The notes under the pieces are model-generated. The model ran no database searches, was not told where the DNA came from, and was given only the letters and a program-made list of their open reading frames with translations. This document shows positions 34,381 through 44,204 of a stretch of 64,000 bases of DNA, piece after piece; the stretch's first letter is position 1, and every line of letters begins with the position of its first letter. The position numbers were made by a program, and so were the translations under genes. Origin of the DNA: Moritella sp. 5 (GTDB lineage Bacteria > Pseudomonadota > Gammaproteobacteria > Enterobacterales > Moritellaceae); the NCBI RefSeq assembly GCF_018219455.1, contig NZ_CP056122.1, positions 3,410,001 to 3,474,000 of the forward strand. Reading direction: 5' to 3'.

Positions 34381-36378
34381 ATGAAATACTTAGTTACCGG
34401 TGGTACAGGATTTATTGGTCGATTCTTAATTGAACGTCTAGTAGAGAGAGAAGATGCGTTAGTTTATGTATTAACTCGCCAAGGCTCAGAACACAAGTTC
34501 AATGCATTAAAGGATCGAGTGCATAAAAGTGTTAAAAGTCGTATCAAAATGGTTACTGGTGATATCACTAAAGCGAATTTAGGGATTGATGAGCAATGGT
34601 TAGCAGAGCACACAGACCAAATTGATAATGTTTACCACCTTGCTGCAATCTACGACATGAAGGCCGATGCCGAATCACAAGAAACTGCAAATGTTGTAGG
34701 TACACGCAACGCTGTTGAAGCATCTGTTAATATTAAGGCAAAAAGCTTTCATCATGTAAGTTCTATTGCTGCAGCTGGTTTGTTCAACGGTACTTTCTAC
34801 GAAGATATGTTTGAAGAAGCTGAAAATATGGATAATCCGTATCTTCGCACCAAACATGTTTCTGAAAAAGTAGTTCGTGATGAATGTTCAATTCCTTTCC
34901 GTATTTATCGTCCAGGTATGGTTGTTGGTCACTCTAAAACAGGTGAAATCGATAAAGTAGATGGTCCATACTATTTCTTCAAACTATTGAAAAAGATCCG
35001 TGAGACAATTCCAACATGGATGCCAATGATCGGGGTTGAAGGGCGTCGTCTGAACATTGTCCCTGTCGACTATGTTGCAGATGCAATTGACTACATTAGT
35101 CACAAGGAAGAAGTGCACAGTAACTGCTTCCACCTTGTAGATCCAAAACCATTTAAAGTGGGTGAAGTACTTAATATCTTCGCAACAGCGGGTAACGCAC
35201 CAAAAACGGCATTCCGAATTGATTCTAGAATCGCTAATTTCTTACCGGCTTCAGTTCGTCAAGCAATCACCCATTTACCAGCAGTAAAACAGCTTACTGA
35301 AGGGGTATTAAATGACCTTGGTATTCCAAAAGACGTATTGAACTTCCTAAACTACCCTACAAGCTTCGATGACCGTGAAACAGCACGTGCTCTAGAAGGT
35401 TCTAATATCAAAGTGCCTCGCTTAGACGCATACGCACCTGCGGTATGGGATTATTGGGAACGTAACCTAAATGATGACCTAGTCAATGACATGACCCTGA
35501 AAGGTAATGTGAGTGGTAAAACAATTGTCATCACAGGTGCAAGTTCTGGTATTGGTGAGGCAACGGCATTAAAACTCGCACCAACAGGCGCTAAATTAAT
35601 CCTTGTCGCACGTGATGTCACAAAACTAGAAGCAACACAGGCGCAAATCCAAGAACTTGGTGGTGAAGCACACATCTATTCATGTGATATTTCAAACATG
35701 GAATCATGTGATGAATTAGTTAAGTCAGTGCTTGCTGAACATAAATTTGTTGATGTATTAATCAATAACGCAGGTCGCTCAATCCGTCGTTCAATTGATT
35801 TATCATTTGACCGTTTCCACGATTACGAAAGAACGATGCAGTTAAACTACTTTGGCTCAATTCGTTTAATCATGGGCTTCTCGCCTAGCATGTTAGAACG
35901 TAAACAAGGGCATGTAATTAACATATCTTCAATTGGTGTGTTAACAAATGCGCCGCGTTTCTCTGCTTATGTTGCATCAAAAGCAGCACTTGATGCCTTT
36001 ACGCGCTGTGCCGCATCAGAGTTCTCTGACCGTAACGTAAACATGACGACGATTAATATGCCGTTAGTACGTACACCTATGATTGGTCCAACAAAAGTAT
36101 ATGACAATGTACCAACACTTGCACCGTCAGAAGCGGCTGATTTAATTGCTCAAGCAATTATTCGTAAGCCTAAACGCATCGCAACGAAAGTCGGTATTAT
36201 GTCTGAAGTACTTTACTCACTGTTCCCTAAAGTAAGTGAGATAATCATGAACACCGGCTACCGTATGTTTAATGATTCTGCTGCTGCGAAGGGCAAAGAA
36301 GAAGACAAAGATAAACCGACACAAGCAAGTACCGAGCAAGTTGCATTTGCAGCTATCATGCGCGGTGTGCATTGGTAA
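34381..36378 (+). CDS. Fatty acyl-CoA reductase (two fused SDR domains)
   Basis: A 665-residue enzyme whose sequence closely resembles the Marinobacter fatty acyl-CoA reductase of 661 residues (Maqu_2507), which reduces acyl-CoA or acyl-ACP through the aldehyde to the fatty alcohol. Two Rossmann domains are visible. The N-terminal extended SDR has GGTGFIGRF (residues 7-15) and YLRTK (Tyr154, Lys158). The C-terminal classical SDR has TGASSGIGE (385-393) and YVASK (Tyr530, Lys534). Shared segments include SIRRSIDLSFDRFHDYERTM and the end VAFAAIMRGVHW. GAGGA precedes the ATG. It is a single gene, with a terminator at its end. Confidence 0.85.
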   Translation: MKYLVTGGTGFIGRFLIERLVEREDALVYVLTRQGSEHKFNALKDRVHKSVKSRIKMVTGDITKANLGIDEQWLAEHTDQIDNVYHLAAIYDMKADAESQETANVVGTRNAVEASVNIKAKSFHHVSSIAAAGLFNGTFYEDMFEEAENMDNPYLRTKHVSEKVVRDECSIPFRIYRPGMVVGHSKTGEIDKVDGPYYFFKLLKKIRETIPTWMPMIGVEGRRLNIVPVDYVADAIDYISHKEEVHSNCFHLVDPKPFKVGEVLNIFATAGNAPKTAFRIDSRIANFLPASVRQAITHLPAVKQLTEGVLNDLGIPKDVLNFLNYPTSFDDRETARALEGSNIKVPRLDAYAPAVWDYWERNLNDDLVNDMTLKGNVSGKTIVITGASSGIGEATALKLAPTGAKLILVARDVTKLEATQAQIQELGGEAHIYSCDISNMESCDELVKSVLAEHKFVDVLINNAGRSIRRSIDLSFDRFHDYERTMQLNYFGSIRLIMGFSPSMLERKQGHVINISSIGVLTNAPRFSAYVASKAALDAFTRCAASEFSDRNVNMTTINMPLVRTPMIGPTKVYDNVPTLAPSEAADLIAQAIIRKPKRIATKVGIMSEVLYSLFPKVSEIIMNTGYRMFNDSAAAKGKEEDKDKPTQASTEQVAFAAIMRGVHW

Positions 36379-36415
36379 TCGAACCTGTCATAAACAGACT
36401 CTAATAAGATAATGT

Positions 36416-36452
36416 AAAGGGACCACTATATACTAAAAGTGGTCCCTTTTTT
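36416..36452 (+). terminator. Intrinsic terminator of acyl-CoA reductase gene
   Basis: Perfect 12-base arms AAAGGGACCACT and AGTGGTCCCTTT, 10-base loop, followed by T6. Confidence 0.9.
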
Positions 36453-36504
36453 GATCCTTGTTATCATGTTAATCTATTGTTTTCTTTAACAAGGATGTGT
36501 AAGA

Positions 36505-36951
36505 ATGAAAAAATCATTGGGTTTCACACTCATCGAATTAATGATCACAATCGCTATCTTTGCCATACTCATTGGCATTGGCGTTCCCAGTTACCAAAAC
36601 ACCATACAACAAAGCCGTATAGACGACGCGACCACATTGATTAATAGCGCGCTTAGTTATGCTAAAAATACCGCAATTGCGCATAACCGTCCTTTGTATA
36701 TGACAGCTGCAGATAATGTTCTTACCCTAGCAACGAGCACAGCTGAAATAGTTAATAGAACAACGATAGATGCCGGCAGTGATTCAAACTTATCTGTTAC
36801 AGGTCTTACCTCTGTCATTATCTTTCGTGCTAACGGTACTATCACGGCAGATAATACGATTAGTTACAATCCCGGTGGTAAAGGTATTAATATTACGATC
36901 AGTGCTAATGGTGATACGACTGTTAATCCAATAACTGGTGATAGTCATTAA
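36505..36951 (+). CDS. Type IV pilin-like / pseudopilin (GspH/FimT type)
   Basis: A 148-residue protein with a prepilin N-terminus: a short basic leader MKKSLG followed by FTLIELMITIAIFAILIGIG, so cleavage by prepilin peptidase is expected after Gly6 with N-methylation of Phe. Glu at position 5 of the mature protein is conserved. The remainder is a beta-rich head of the GspH/FimT type, with no disulfide-forming Cys pair. It stands alone, not in a pil or gsp operon, between strong terminators. It could be a minor pilin or secretion pseudopilin. Confidence 0.85.
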   Translation: MKKSLGFTLIELMITIAIFAILIGIGVPSYQNTIQQSRIDDATTLINSALSYAKNTAIAHNRPLYMTAADNVLTLATSTAEIVNRTTIDAGSDSNLSVTGLTSVIIFRANGTITADNTISYNPGGKGINITISANGDTTVNPITGDSH

Positions 36952-36981
36952 TCTTGTATTAAATGAGTGTACTTAAAACAA

Positions 36982-37017
36982 AAAAGCGGCGTTAGATTTA
37001 CATCTAACGCCGCTTTT
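36982..37017. terminator. Bidirectional terminator between pilin gene and fadJ
   Basis: Perfect 16-base arms AAAAGCGGCGTTAGAT and ATCTAACGCCGCTTTT with a 4-base loop and T-rich flanks on both strands. It ends the convergent pilin and fadIJ transcripts. Confidence 0.92.
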
Positions 37018-37045
37018 AAATTTCATAAGCTAATGCATAACGCAA

Positions 37046-39178
37046 TTAGTTATAGAATTTTTTATCTTCTTTTGCCATTGCTATAAGCGATTCACACGGT
37101 GCAAAACGCTCACCGTATTTATCTTGATGACGTTCTAGCTTGTCAACAAGCTCAGCAATACCGATTGAATCCATATAATTGAATGGACCGCCTAAGAAAG
37201 GAGGGAAACCGATACCGAAGATTGCACCTATGTCACCATCACGCGCACTACGTAGGATACCTTCATCAAGACAACGTGCCGCTTCGTTCAGCATTAATAA
37301 TACTGCACGTTCTGCAAGTGCTTTCGGATCCATCGTAGCTTCAGGCTTCAGATTAAATAGCTTGTAGATTGATTCATCAACTTGCTTCTTACCTTTCTTC
37401 GCTTTCTTACCGTATAGGTAGAAGCCTTTCTCGTTCTTACGACCTTTTCGATCATCAGCCAGTAGCTTATCGAACGCTGCAGGTGCTTCAAAACGGCTAC
37501 CCAGCTCTTTCGTTAAGATTGGACCAATCTTAGCACCAACATCGATACCAACTTCATCAAGAAGTGTTACAGGTCCAACTGGGAAACCAAAATCAACAAG
37601 TGCTTTATCAACAACTTCGATAGGCTCTTGTTCTAAGATGATACGTGCAGCTTCGTTCATGTAAGGTGCAAGAATACGGTTTACATAAAAACCAGCACCA
37701 TCTTTAACAACGATAGGTGTTTTGCCTTGCTTACGCGCAAATTCAACCGTTGTTGAGATAGTTTGATCAGACGTACCTTCATGCGTAATGATCTCAGCAA
37801 GTGGCATTTTGTCCACAGGGCTGAAGTAATGCAGACCAATTACATTTTCAGGGCGCTTCGCTTCAGAAGCAATCTGAGTAATAGGCAAAGAAGATGTGTT
37901 TGATGCGAAAATAGTATTTTCGTTACAGTTAGCTTCAATATCCGCCACCATTTGGTGCTTCAATTTAAGATCTTCAAACACAGCTTCAACAACAATGTCA
38001 GCGCTCTTCACACCAGTGTACTCAGTTGTACCTGTGATCATAGCCAGTTGACTTTGCATGTCAGCTTTCGACATAAAGCGACGTTTAACTTTCTTGTTTA
38101 GAATGTCATACGTGTATTTTTGTGCGTTAAGCAGACCTTGTGGTGCAATATCTTTAATACGCACAGGCACTTTCGCTTTCGTTGCAGTAACGTTAGCGAT
38201 ACCGCCACCCATTAAGCCGCCACCAAGTACGATTGCTTTTTTCACTTTCTTCGGCGCAACGCCTTCAACACCATCTTCTTTCTTCATCTCTGTTGTCGCA
38301 AAGAAAATGCCACGCAGTGATGCTGATTCAGATGTCATTGCAAGCTCTGCAAAACGTTTTGCTTCAAGTTTTAAACCTGCTTCAAAACCTTTTTCTTGAC
38401 CAACTTTAACCACTTCTAGAATTGCTTCTGGTGCAGGATAGTTACCACGGGTTTTAGAAAGCGTTTGTTTTTTAGCTTGATCGAACATGATGTTACGACC
38501 AATTTTGTTTGTTTCTAGTAGCTTGCTAGTTAGATCACGTTTAAGTTTACGTTGGATCTTACCTTTTTTCGCTAACTTAACAGCCACTTCAAGAAGTACT
38601 GTTTCAGGCACTACATCATCAACAAGCCCCATTTTAAGCGCTTGTTTACCACGTACTTGTTTACCTGTTAACATCAAATCAAGAGACTTAGCCACACCGA
38701 TTAGACGTGGTAGACGCTGTGTACCACCACTACCAGGTAATAGACCTAGCATCACTTCAGGTACACCTAATACTGTCTTTGTACTTTCTGTACAAACACG
38801 AATATGACAAGCAAGAGCAAGTTCTAAACCACCACCCAAACAAGGGCCGTGAATAGCTGCAACAACAGGAATATTTAATGATTCCAGTTCACCCATAACA
38901 CGGTGGCCTTCAAGTGATAACAGCTCTGCATCTGCAGCCGTTTCACACGCATCAATCATAGTCACGTCAGCACCAGCAACAAAGCTGTCTTTCTTGCCAC
39001 TGATCAGTACTAGACCTTGTAGATCTGAATTTGATTTAATCTCTTTCATCAAATCAGAAATCTCATCAGCGAACTCTGCACGTAAAGTGTTCATCGTTTC
39101 GCCGGGTACGTCCATTGTTAGAACGCCAATCTTATCTTCACGGATCTCAAGTGAAAATGTTTTATCTTGCTGACTCAT
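37046..39178 (-). CDS. fadJ: Fatty acid oxidation complex alpha subunit FadJ
   Basis: A bifunctional enzyme of about 710 residues. The N-terminal crotonase domain (about 10-190; [15 protein letters not shown], [14 protein letters not shown]) is enoyl-CoA hydratase. The C-terminal 3-hydroxyacyl-CoA dehydrogenase domain (about 310-700) has the NAD motif [10 protein letters not shown] and the catalytic [15 protein letters not shown]. It runs beta-oxidation with FadI. I chose the ATG at 39178, overlapping the fadI stop (TAATG), over a longer frame with a Cys/Trp-rich start. The hydroxyacyl-CoA epimerase function of FadB is likely shared, by family knowledge. Confidence 0.95.
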   Translation of the reverse strand: MSQQDKTFSLEIREDKIGVLTMDVPGETMNTLRAEFADEISDLMKEIKSNSDLQGLVLISGKKDSFVAGADVTMIDACETAADAELLSLEGHRVMGELESLNIPVVAAIHGPCLGGGLELALACHIRVCTESTKTVLGVPEVMLGLLPGSGGTQRLPRLIGVAKSLDLMLTGKQVRGKQALKMGLVDDVVPETVLLEVAVKLAKKGKIQRKLKRDLTSKLLETNKIGRNIMFDQAKKQTLSKTRGNYPAPEAILEVVKVGQEKGFEAGLKLEAKRFAELAMTSESASLRGIFFATTEMKKEDGVEGVAPKKVKKAIVLGGGLMGGGIANVTATKAKVPVRIKDIAPQGLLNAQKYTYDILNKKVKRRFMSKADMQSQLAMITGTTEYTGVKSADIVVEAVFEDLKLKHQMVADIEANCNENTIFASNTSSLPITQIASEAKRPENVIGLHYFSPVDKMPLAEIITHEGTSDQTISTTVEFARKQGKTPIVVKDGAGFYVNRILAPYMNEAARIILEQEPIEVVDKALVDFGFPVGPVTLLDEVGIDVGAKIGPILTKELGSRFEAPAAFDKLLADDRKGRKNEKGFYLYGKKAKKGKKQVDESIYKLFNLKPEATMDPKALAERAVLLMLNEAARCLDEGILRSARDGDIGAIFGIGFPPFLGGPFNYMDSIGIAELVDKLERHQDKYGERFAPCESLIAMAKEDKKFYN

Positions 39179-40488
39179 TACGCACTCTCCACAATCATTG
39201 CTACACCTAGACCACCAGCAGCACACGCCGCCGTTAACCCTAGACCACCACCACGACGTTTCAATTCATGCAATGTTTGCGTGATCATACGTGCGCCAGT
39301 CGCTGCAAATGGGTGACCATATGCAAGTGAACCACCCAGTACGTTGAACTTACTTTCATCAATATTAGCAACGCGCTCTGGACGACCTAATTTTTCCTGT
39401 GCAAACGTATCTGACTCTAGGCATTTTAGGTTTGCTAATGTCTGTGCGGCAAATGCTTCATGCATATCAAATAGCGCTAAGTCGTCAAATTTAATACCTG
39501 CACGGTCTAACGCTTCAGGTATCGCATATGATGGACCAATTAGACCATCAACATCAGCAGGCACTGCAGCATAAGCATAACTGCGAATATAACCGAGTAC
39601 TTCTAGGCCAAGTTCTTTCGCGCGGCTTTCACTCATTAATAGTACCGCAGCAGCACCATCTGTTAGTGGCGTACTTGTTGCAGCAGTTACAGTACCGTGT
39701 TTACGGTCAAATGCAGGACGTAGTTTCGCGTAACCTTCAACTGTTGAATTTTTACGAATGTTGTTATCTTCAGAAATAAATGACTTCATCGGCTCAGGAT
39801 AAGCCGTCATAACTTCATCTTTTAACTTACCTTCTTCCCAAGCTTTAGCAGCGAGAGAGTGAGAACGATGAGCAAGTTCATCCTGCGCTTGACGCGAGAT
39901 GTTATAAGACTTAGCCATTTGTTCTGCTGTCTGACCCATAGTCAAACCCGTACTGTACTCTGCAACCGCAGGTGCGACAGGCAGTAAATCTTTCAAGCTT
40001 AGTTGACGCGCAATTTTTAATTTATCGCTAGTCGTTTTTGCTTTGCTTAAGTTAATTAACTGATGAGCAAGCTTTTTAGATACGCCAATTGGCACTACTG
40101 AAGATGAATCAGCACCACCAGCAACACCACAATCAATCGAACCAGCCATGATAGACTCGGTAACATTTGAAATAGCTTGGAAACTTGTCGCACATGCACG
40201 TGATACACTGTATGCATCGGTGCCGATGTCCATGCCAGTGCCTAATACGATTTCACGCGCAATGTTTGGCGCTTCAGGCATTTGAACAACTTGTCCAAAT
40301 ACAACTTGCTGAACAATTTTAGGGTCAATGTCGTTACGAGTAAGCATCTCATTAACAACCATTTTGCCTAAATCTAATGCTGGAACCCCATGAAACGCTG
40401 TTGCTTGTTTAGCAAACGGGGTACGTAATCCAGTGACCACCGCGATACGATCGCCGTTGCGGGTGGTTAGGCTTTGTGGTTTAGCCAT
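39178..40488 (-). CDS. fadI: 3-ketoacyl-CoA thiolase FadI
   Basis: A thiolase of about 436 residues, the beta subunit of the FadIJ complex, releasing acetyl-CoA. The acyl-binding Cys is at about residue 99 in [10 protein letters not shown]; the His is in [16 protein letters not shown], and the second catalytic Cys in [11 protein letters not shown]. It overlaps fadJ by one base. The start is the ATG at 40488 (GAGGA upstream), not the GTG one codon earlier. A FadR-like palindrome lies 29-41 bases upstream, so acyl-CoA-relieved repression is likely. Confidence 0.95.
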   Translation of the reverse strand: MAKPQSLTTRNGDRIAVVTGLRTPFAKQATAFHGVPALDLGKMVVNEMLTRNDIDPKIVQQVVFGQVVQMPEAPNIAREIVLGTGMDIGTDAYSVSRACATSFQAISNVTESIMAGSIDCGVAGGADSSSVVPIGVSKKLAHQLINLSKAKTTSDKLKIARQLSLKDLLPVAPAVAEYSTGLTMGQTAEQMAKSYNISRQAQDELAHRSHSLAAKAWEEGKLKDEVMTAYPEPMKSFISEDNNIRKNSTVEGYAKLRPAFDRKHGTVTAATSTPLTDGAAAVLLMSESRAKELGLEVLGYIRSYAYAAVPADVDGLIGPSYAIPEALDRAGIKFDDLALFDMHEAFAAQTLANLKCLESDTFAQEKLGRPERVANIDESKFNVLGGSLAYGHPFAATGARMITQTLHELKRRGGGLGLTAACAAGGLGVAMIVESA

Positions 40489-40827
40489 CACTTATCCTCA
40501 TTCCGTTAAGTAAAAAGAGGTCAGACCTCATAAAATTAAGTCAATATTAACCTTTTGGTCACAATATTCAAACATTAGTTTGAAAATTGAGTCTTTCATC
40601 TTAGATATGTGATCCAAAAGAAAATATTGTGTGAAAAAATAATGCTAAATAGTAGTCATATCAACCTAAAGACAAAATATCTGTAGATATATTACTCACC
40701 ATCCGCACTATAAAATAGTCATTACCAGTAAAGTTCTGTAAAAACATTTTTATTTATTTTTGAACTTTTACAGTCAATGCATTGTCGGTAAACTAGTGTT
40801 TATATTAACTTTATACGATAGATAATT
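40489..40827. other. Divergent promoter region of fadIJ and the Bat operon
   Basis: About 340 bases holding the fadI promoter with a FadR-like operator (40517-40529) and the promoter of the moxR gene. No gene was seen in it. Confidence 0.5.
40517..40529. promoter_or_regulatory. FadR-like operator of fadIJ
   Basis: GAGGTCAGACCTC is a perfect palindrome around a central A and contains the FadR core GGTCNGACC. It lies 29-41 bases upstream of fadI. Confidence 0.7.
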
Positions 40828-41784
40828 ATGCCAAAATCAAACTTTAATCAATTAAGAGGCTATCTTAACAGCCAAATTCTTGGGCAAGCAAAACTTGTCG
40901 ACAATTTATTAATCGCGCTTCTCGCAGATGGTCACATCTTAGTAGAAGGTCCACCCGGATTGGCCAAGACTCGAGCAGTTAAAGCACTTGCCGATAGTTT
41001 AGAAGCCAACTTCCATCGTATTCAGTTTACACCCGACTTACTGCCTGCAGATTTAACAGGGACTGATATCTATCGCGCCGAAACCGGCACCTTTGATTTT
41101 CAACCCGGTCCTCTGTTCCACAATATTGTGCTTGCGGACGAGATTAACCGTGCACCTGCTAAGGTACAGTCTGCGCTGCTAGAAGCTATGGCCGAGCAGC
41201 AGATAACGGTTGGCAACAAAACCATGTTATTACCAAAGCTATTTATGGTAATGGCTACGCAGAACCCAATTGAGCAAGAAGGTACGTACCCATTACCCGA
41301 AGCGCAGCTTGATCGTTTCATGCTACATCTAGAAATTGACTACCCAGATAAAGACACAGAATTACAAATTTTACGGTTAACCACACAAGAAGCACAACAA
41401 GACGCGGCTGCGCCCATTACAAAAATCAGCCAACAAGCGATCATGCAAGCACGAGAAGAAGTACTTAATATTCACCTTGCCCCTGCCCTCGAGCATTACC
41501 TTGTCGATTTGATCATGGCCACACGAAATCCTGATACCTTAGATTCTCAACTCGCCAGTTGGATCAACTTTGGTGCAAGTCCACGTGCGACTATCTCTCT
41601 TGCCCGTTGCGTACGTGCTCGTGCTTGGTTACACGGCCGTGATCATGTATTACCCGAAGATATCCAAACCTGCCTCTACCCTATCCTACGTCATCGTTTA
41701 CTACTGAGCTTTGAAGCAGAAGCTGACGGCATTACTGCAAACCAAGTTATTGACCGAATTTTGTCATTAATTGCATTTTCGTAA
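40828..41784 (+). CDS. MoxR-type AAA+ ATPase
   Basis: A 318-residue AAA+ ATPase of the MoxR family that acts as a chaperone or metal-insertion factor with VWA-domain partners. Walker A is GPPGLAKT (residues 41-48), Walker B LADEINRAP (Asp104, Glu105), and the sensor region is FMVMATQNPIEQEGTYPLPEAQLDRF, the MoxR hallmark. It is the first gene of a six-gene operon (MoxR, DUF58, DUF4381, two VWA proteins, BatD) resembling the Bacteroides aerotolerance system. Confidence 0.95.
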   Translation: MPKSNFNQLRGYLNSQILGQAKLVDNLLIALLADGHILVEGPPGLAKTRAVKALADSLEANFHRIQFTPDLLPADLTGTDIYRAETGTFDFQPGPLFHNIVLADEINRAPAKVQSALLEAMAEQQITVGNKTMLLPKLFMVMATQNPIEQEGTYPLPEAQLDRFMLHLEIDYPDKDTELQILRLTTQEAQQDAAAPITKISQQAIMQAREEVLNIHLAPALEHYLVDLIMATRNPDTLDSQLASWINFGASPRATISLARCVRARAWLHGRDHVLPEDIQTCLYPILRHRLLLSFEAEADGITANQVIDRILSLIAFS

Positions 41785-41797
41785 ACTGAGTTAGTCT

Positions 41798-42745
41798 ATG
41801 TCAGCAATCGACGTTACGATAAAAGAGCTACAACAATACAGCTATCAAACCAATAGCCTGCTAGCGAGAAAAACCTTAGCAAAAGCACGACTTGCTGGTG
41901 GTCACCTCTCGCCAATCAAAGGCCGAGGTATGGAATTTAGTGAATGTCGTCAATACCAACCCGGTGATGACATTCGGAGTATTGACTGGCGTATTACCGC
42001 ACGCACAGGTAAAACCTACAGCAAGCTATTCAGTGAAGAGAAAGAGCGGCCTGTTTATGTCTTACTTGACCTGTCATCAAGCATGTATTTTGGTAGCCAA
42101 TACCGACTAAAATCAGTACAAGCCTGTCACCTGACGGCATTACTGGCCTGGGCAACAAAACACAAAAGTGATCGTGTTGGCGGTATTATCATTGGGGATT
42201 TTGGGCATAAAGAACTAAAACCACAACGTCAACAGCGTGGTGTTATGCAATTACTTAGTGAAACAGTAGCCTTACATAATGCGCAACTGGCCCTATCCCA
42301 AGCCGATCGTATTAATGCAGCTAATGTAACGAACGCAAATACAGCGCCGAAAGAGTCTCTTGCCAGCGCTCTCACTCGCTTACGCTTACTGTGTAAAACT
42401 GGTAGCCATATTATGGTCATCAGCGATTTTCTTCATCTTGATGACAAAGCACAAAAGCAATTAGCATTATTAAAACGCCATAATGAAGTTGAAGCTTGGC
42501 AAATTTATGATCCTTTAGAACTCGCTCTTCCTAGCATCTCAGGTAATGTCCGTCTCGCTGTATCAAATGGCCAACAACATGGTTTTGTTAACCCGAGTAA
42601 CGCGAAGAGTCGTCAAAAATATCAACAACATGCAGACATTAAACAACAAGCATTAAGACAAATAATGAATCGATACGGAATTCGTCACCATAGGATCAGC
42701 AGTGGCGAGTCATTATTGAGTCAAATTAAAGGTAAGGGTAGATAA
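41798..42745 (+). CDS. DUF58 domain protein (VWA-like)
   Basis: A 315-residue protein of the DUF58 family: GRGMEFSECRQYQPGDDIRSIDWRITARTG is the family signature. A VWA-like fold follows (YVLLDLSSSMYFGS, giving a DxSxS metal site), so it may bind a divalent cation like the VWA proteins downstream. No membrane helix is seen. It follows moxR by 13 bases. DUF58 proteins are the usual partner of MoxR in Bat and related operons. Confidence 0.92.
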   Translation: MSAIDVTIKELQQYSYQTNSLLARKTLAKARLAGGHLSPIKGRGMEFSECRQYQPGDDIRSIDWRITARTGKTYSKLFSEEKERPVYVLLDLSSSMYFGSQYRLKSVQACHLTALLAWATKHKSDRVGGIIIGDFGHKELKPQRQQRGVMQLLSETVALHNAQLALSQADRINAANVTNANTAPKESLASALTRLRLLCKTGSHIMVISDFLHLDDKAQKQLALLKRHNEVEAWQIYDPLELALPSISGNVRLAVSNGQQHGFVNPSNAKSRQKYQQHADIKQQALRQIMNRYGIRHHRISSGESLLSQIKGKGR

Positions 42746-42750
42746 AGCGC

Positions 42751-43230
42751 ATGGATCCGTTAGCACAATTAAAAGATATTCATTTACCAGCGCCAGTATC
42801 GACGTGGCCACTGTCACTCTATTGGTGGCTAGCTATTATCGCTGTATTGTTGATCATTGGATTGGCTATTTACGGTGTATTACGCTACATCGAAAAAACC
42901 AAATTAACCCGATTAGCCCTAGCTGAACTAACAAAATTACAGCAGCAAGGCTGTGAGGTAAACGACTTACACCACCTGCTTAAGCGTATTGTGTTAGCCA
43001 GTTTCCCACGTGAAACAACGGCCTCGTTACACGGTGAAGCATGGTTAAGTTTTCTCGATCAACAAGCTAGCTCAAACAAGCGCCCCTTCACTGCGTTCTC
43101 AAATAATAACACCGCATGGACACTCGATTTATATAGCGCTAAACCTAATGCAATCGCCGAATCCTCACACTTTAAAACTTGCCAAGACTGGATCAAAAGA
43201 ACCCCACTTATGCCAGTGGAGAAACAGTAA
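42751..43230 (+). CDS. DUF4381 membrane protein
   Basis: A 159-residue protein with one transmembrane helix (about 22-48, SLYWWLAIIAVLLIIGLAIYGVL) after an N-terminal segment MDPLAQLKDIHLPAPVSTWPLS, which is the DUF4381 hallmark. A helical cytoplasmic tail follows. It lies in the Bat operon between the DUF58 and VWA genes. Its stop overlaps the next ATG (TAATG), so translation is coupled. Its role is unknown, probably a membrane component of the complex. Confidence 0.85.
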   Translation: MDPLAQLKDIHLPAPVSTWPLSLYWWLAIIAVLLIIGLAIYGVLRYIEKTKLTRLALAELTKLQQQGCEVNDLHHLLKRIVLASFPRETTASLHGEAWLSFLDQQASSNKRPFTAFSNNNTAWTLDLYSAKPNAIAESSHFKTCQDWIKRTPLMPVEKQ

Positions 43231-44204
43231 TGTTTGAATTTAATTGGCCATGGCTTTTATTATTATTGCCACTACCTCTGCTTATTCGCTTTTTTAGCCA
43301 CGCGGGTCAAGCACAAACGCCATTAGTGCTACCTAATTTACCTTACATTGAAACAGCAACAGGCACGGCAACAACCCCCCCCCGTGCAATCTGGCCATTA
43401 GTCTTAATGTGGCTATGTTTAGTGATCGCCTCTGCACGTCCGATGTGGATTGGTGAACCACAGTCAATTCCACAGCAAGGTCGTGAAATGATGCTTGCCG
43501 TTGATCTATCAGGCTCTATGCAGATTGAAGACATGCAAATTAATAACCGCATGGTTGATCGTTTATCGCTGGTGAAAACAGTTGTAGCTGACTTTATTCA
43601 ACAACGTAAAGGCGACCGCGTCGGTCTTATCTTCTTCGCTGATAATGCCTATTTACAAGCGCCACTCACTTTCGATTTGAAAACAGTTAGTGACTATATG
43701 CAGCAAGCCGTACTCGGCCTTGTTGGTGGACAAACTGCGATTGGTGAAGGGATTGGCTTAGCGCTAAAACGTTTTGATGCGGCTGATAACCCACAAAAAG
43801 TATTGATATTACTCACCGATGGTCAGAATACCGCCGGTGAAGTAAAACCCCTTGAAGCGGCTAAATTTGCACAAGAGCAAGGCGTTAAAATCTATACGAT
43901 TGGCGTCGGCGCAGATGCCTATTATCAACGCACCTTATTCGGTAATCAAAAAGTAGACCCTTCACACGATCTCGATGAAGCCACATTAAAAACAATTGCA
44001 GCACAAACTGGTGGCCAATACTTTCGCGCGCGTGACGCAAGTAGTTTAACTGCTATCTATGCCGAACTTGATAAACTTGAACCGGTAGAGCAAGCGCAAC
44101 AACAATTTAGACCACAAACAGATCTATTCCATTGGCCATTAGCAATCGCATTATTATTGTCAATTTTCGCCTGCTATCTACGTCAAGGAGCTAGTCATGA
44201 CTGA
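43230..44204 (+). CDS. VWA domain membrane protein BatA-like
   Basis: A protein of about 324 residues with an N-terminal membrane helix (WPWLLLLLPLPLLIRFF), another helix before the VWA domain, a VWA domain and a C-terminal helix (WPLALAIALLLSIFACY). The metal ion-dependent adhesion site is intact: AVDLSGSM gives Asp92, Ser94 and Ser96, and LTDGQNTAG the later Asp. The start was placed at 43230, where GGAG lies upstream. The VWA domain faces the periplasm. It overlaps the next gene by 8 bases. Confidence 0.9.
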   Translation: MFEFNWPWLLLLLPLPLLIRFFSHAGQAQTPLVLPNLPYIETATGTATTPPRAIWPLVLMWLCLVIASARPMWIGEPQSIPQQGREMMLAVDLSGSMQIEDMQINNRMVDRLSLVKTVVADFIQQRKGDRVGLIFFADNAYLQAPLTFDLKTVSDYMQQAVLGLVGGQTAIGEGIGLALKRFDAADNPQKVLILLTDGQNTAGEVKPLEAAKFAQEQGVKIYTIGVGADAYYQRTLFGNQKVDPSHDLDEATLKTIAAQTGGQYFRARDASSLTAIYAELDKLEPVEQAQQQFRPQTDLFHWPLAIALLLSIFACYLRQGASHD

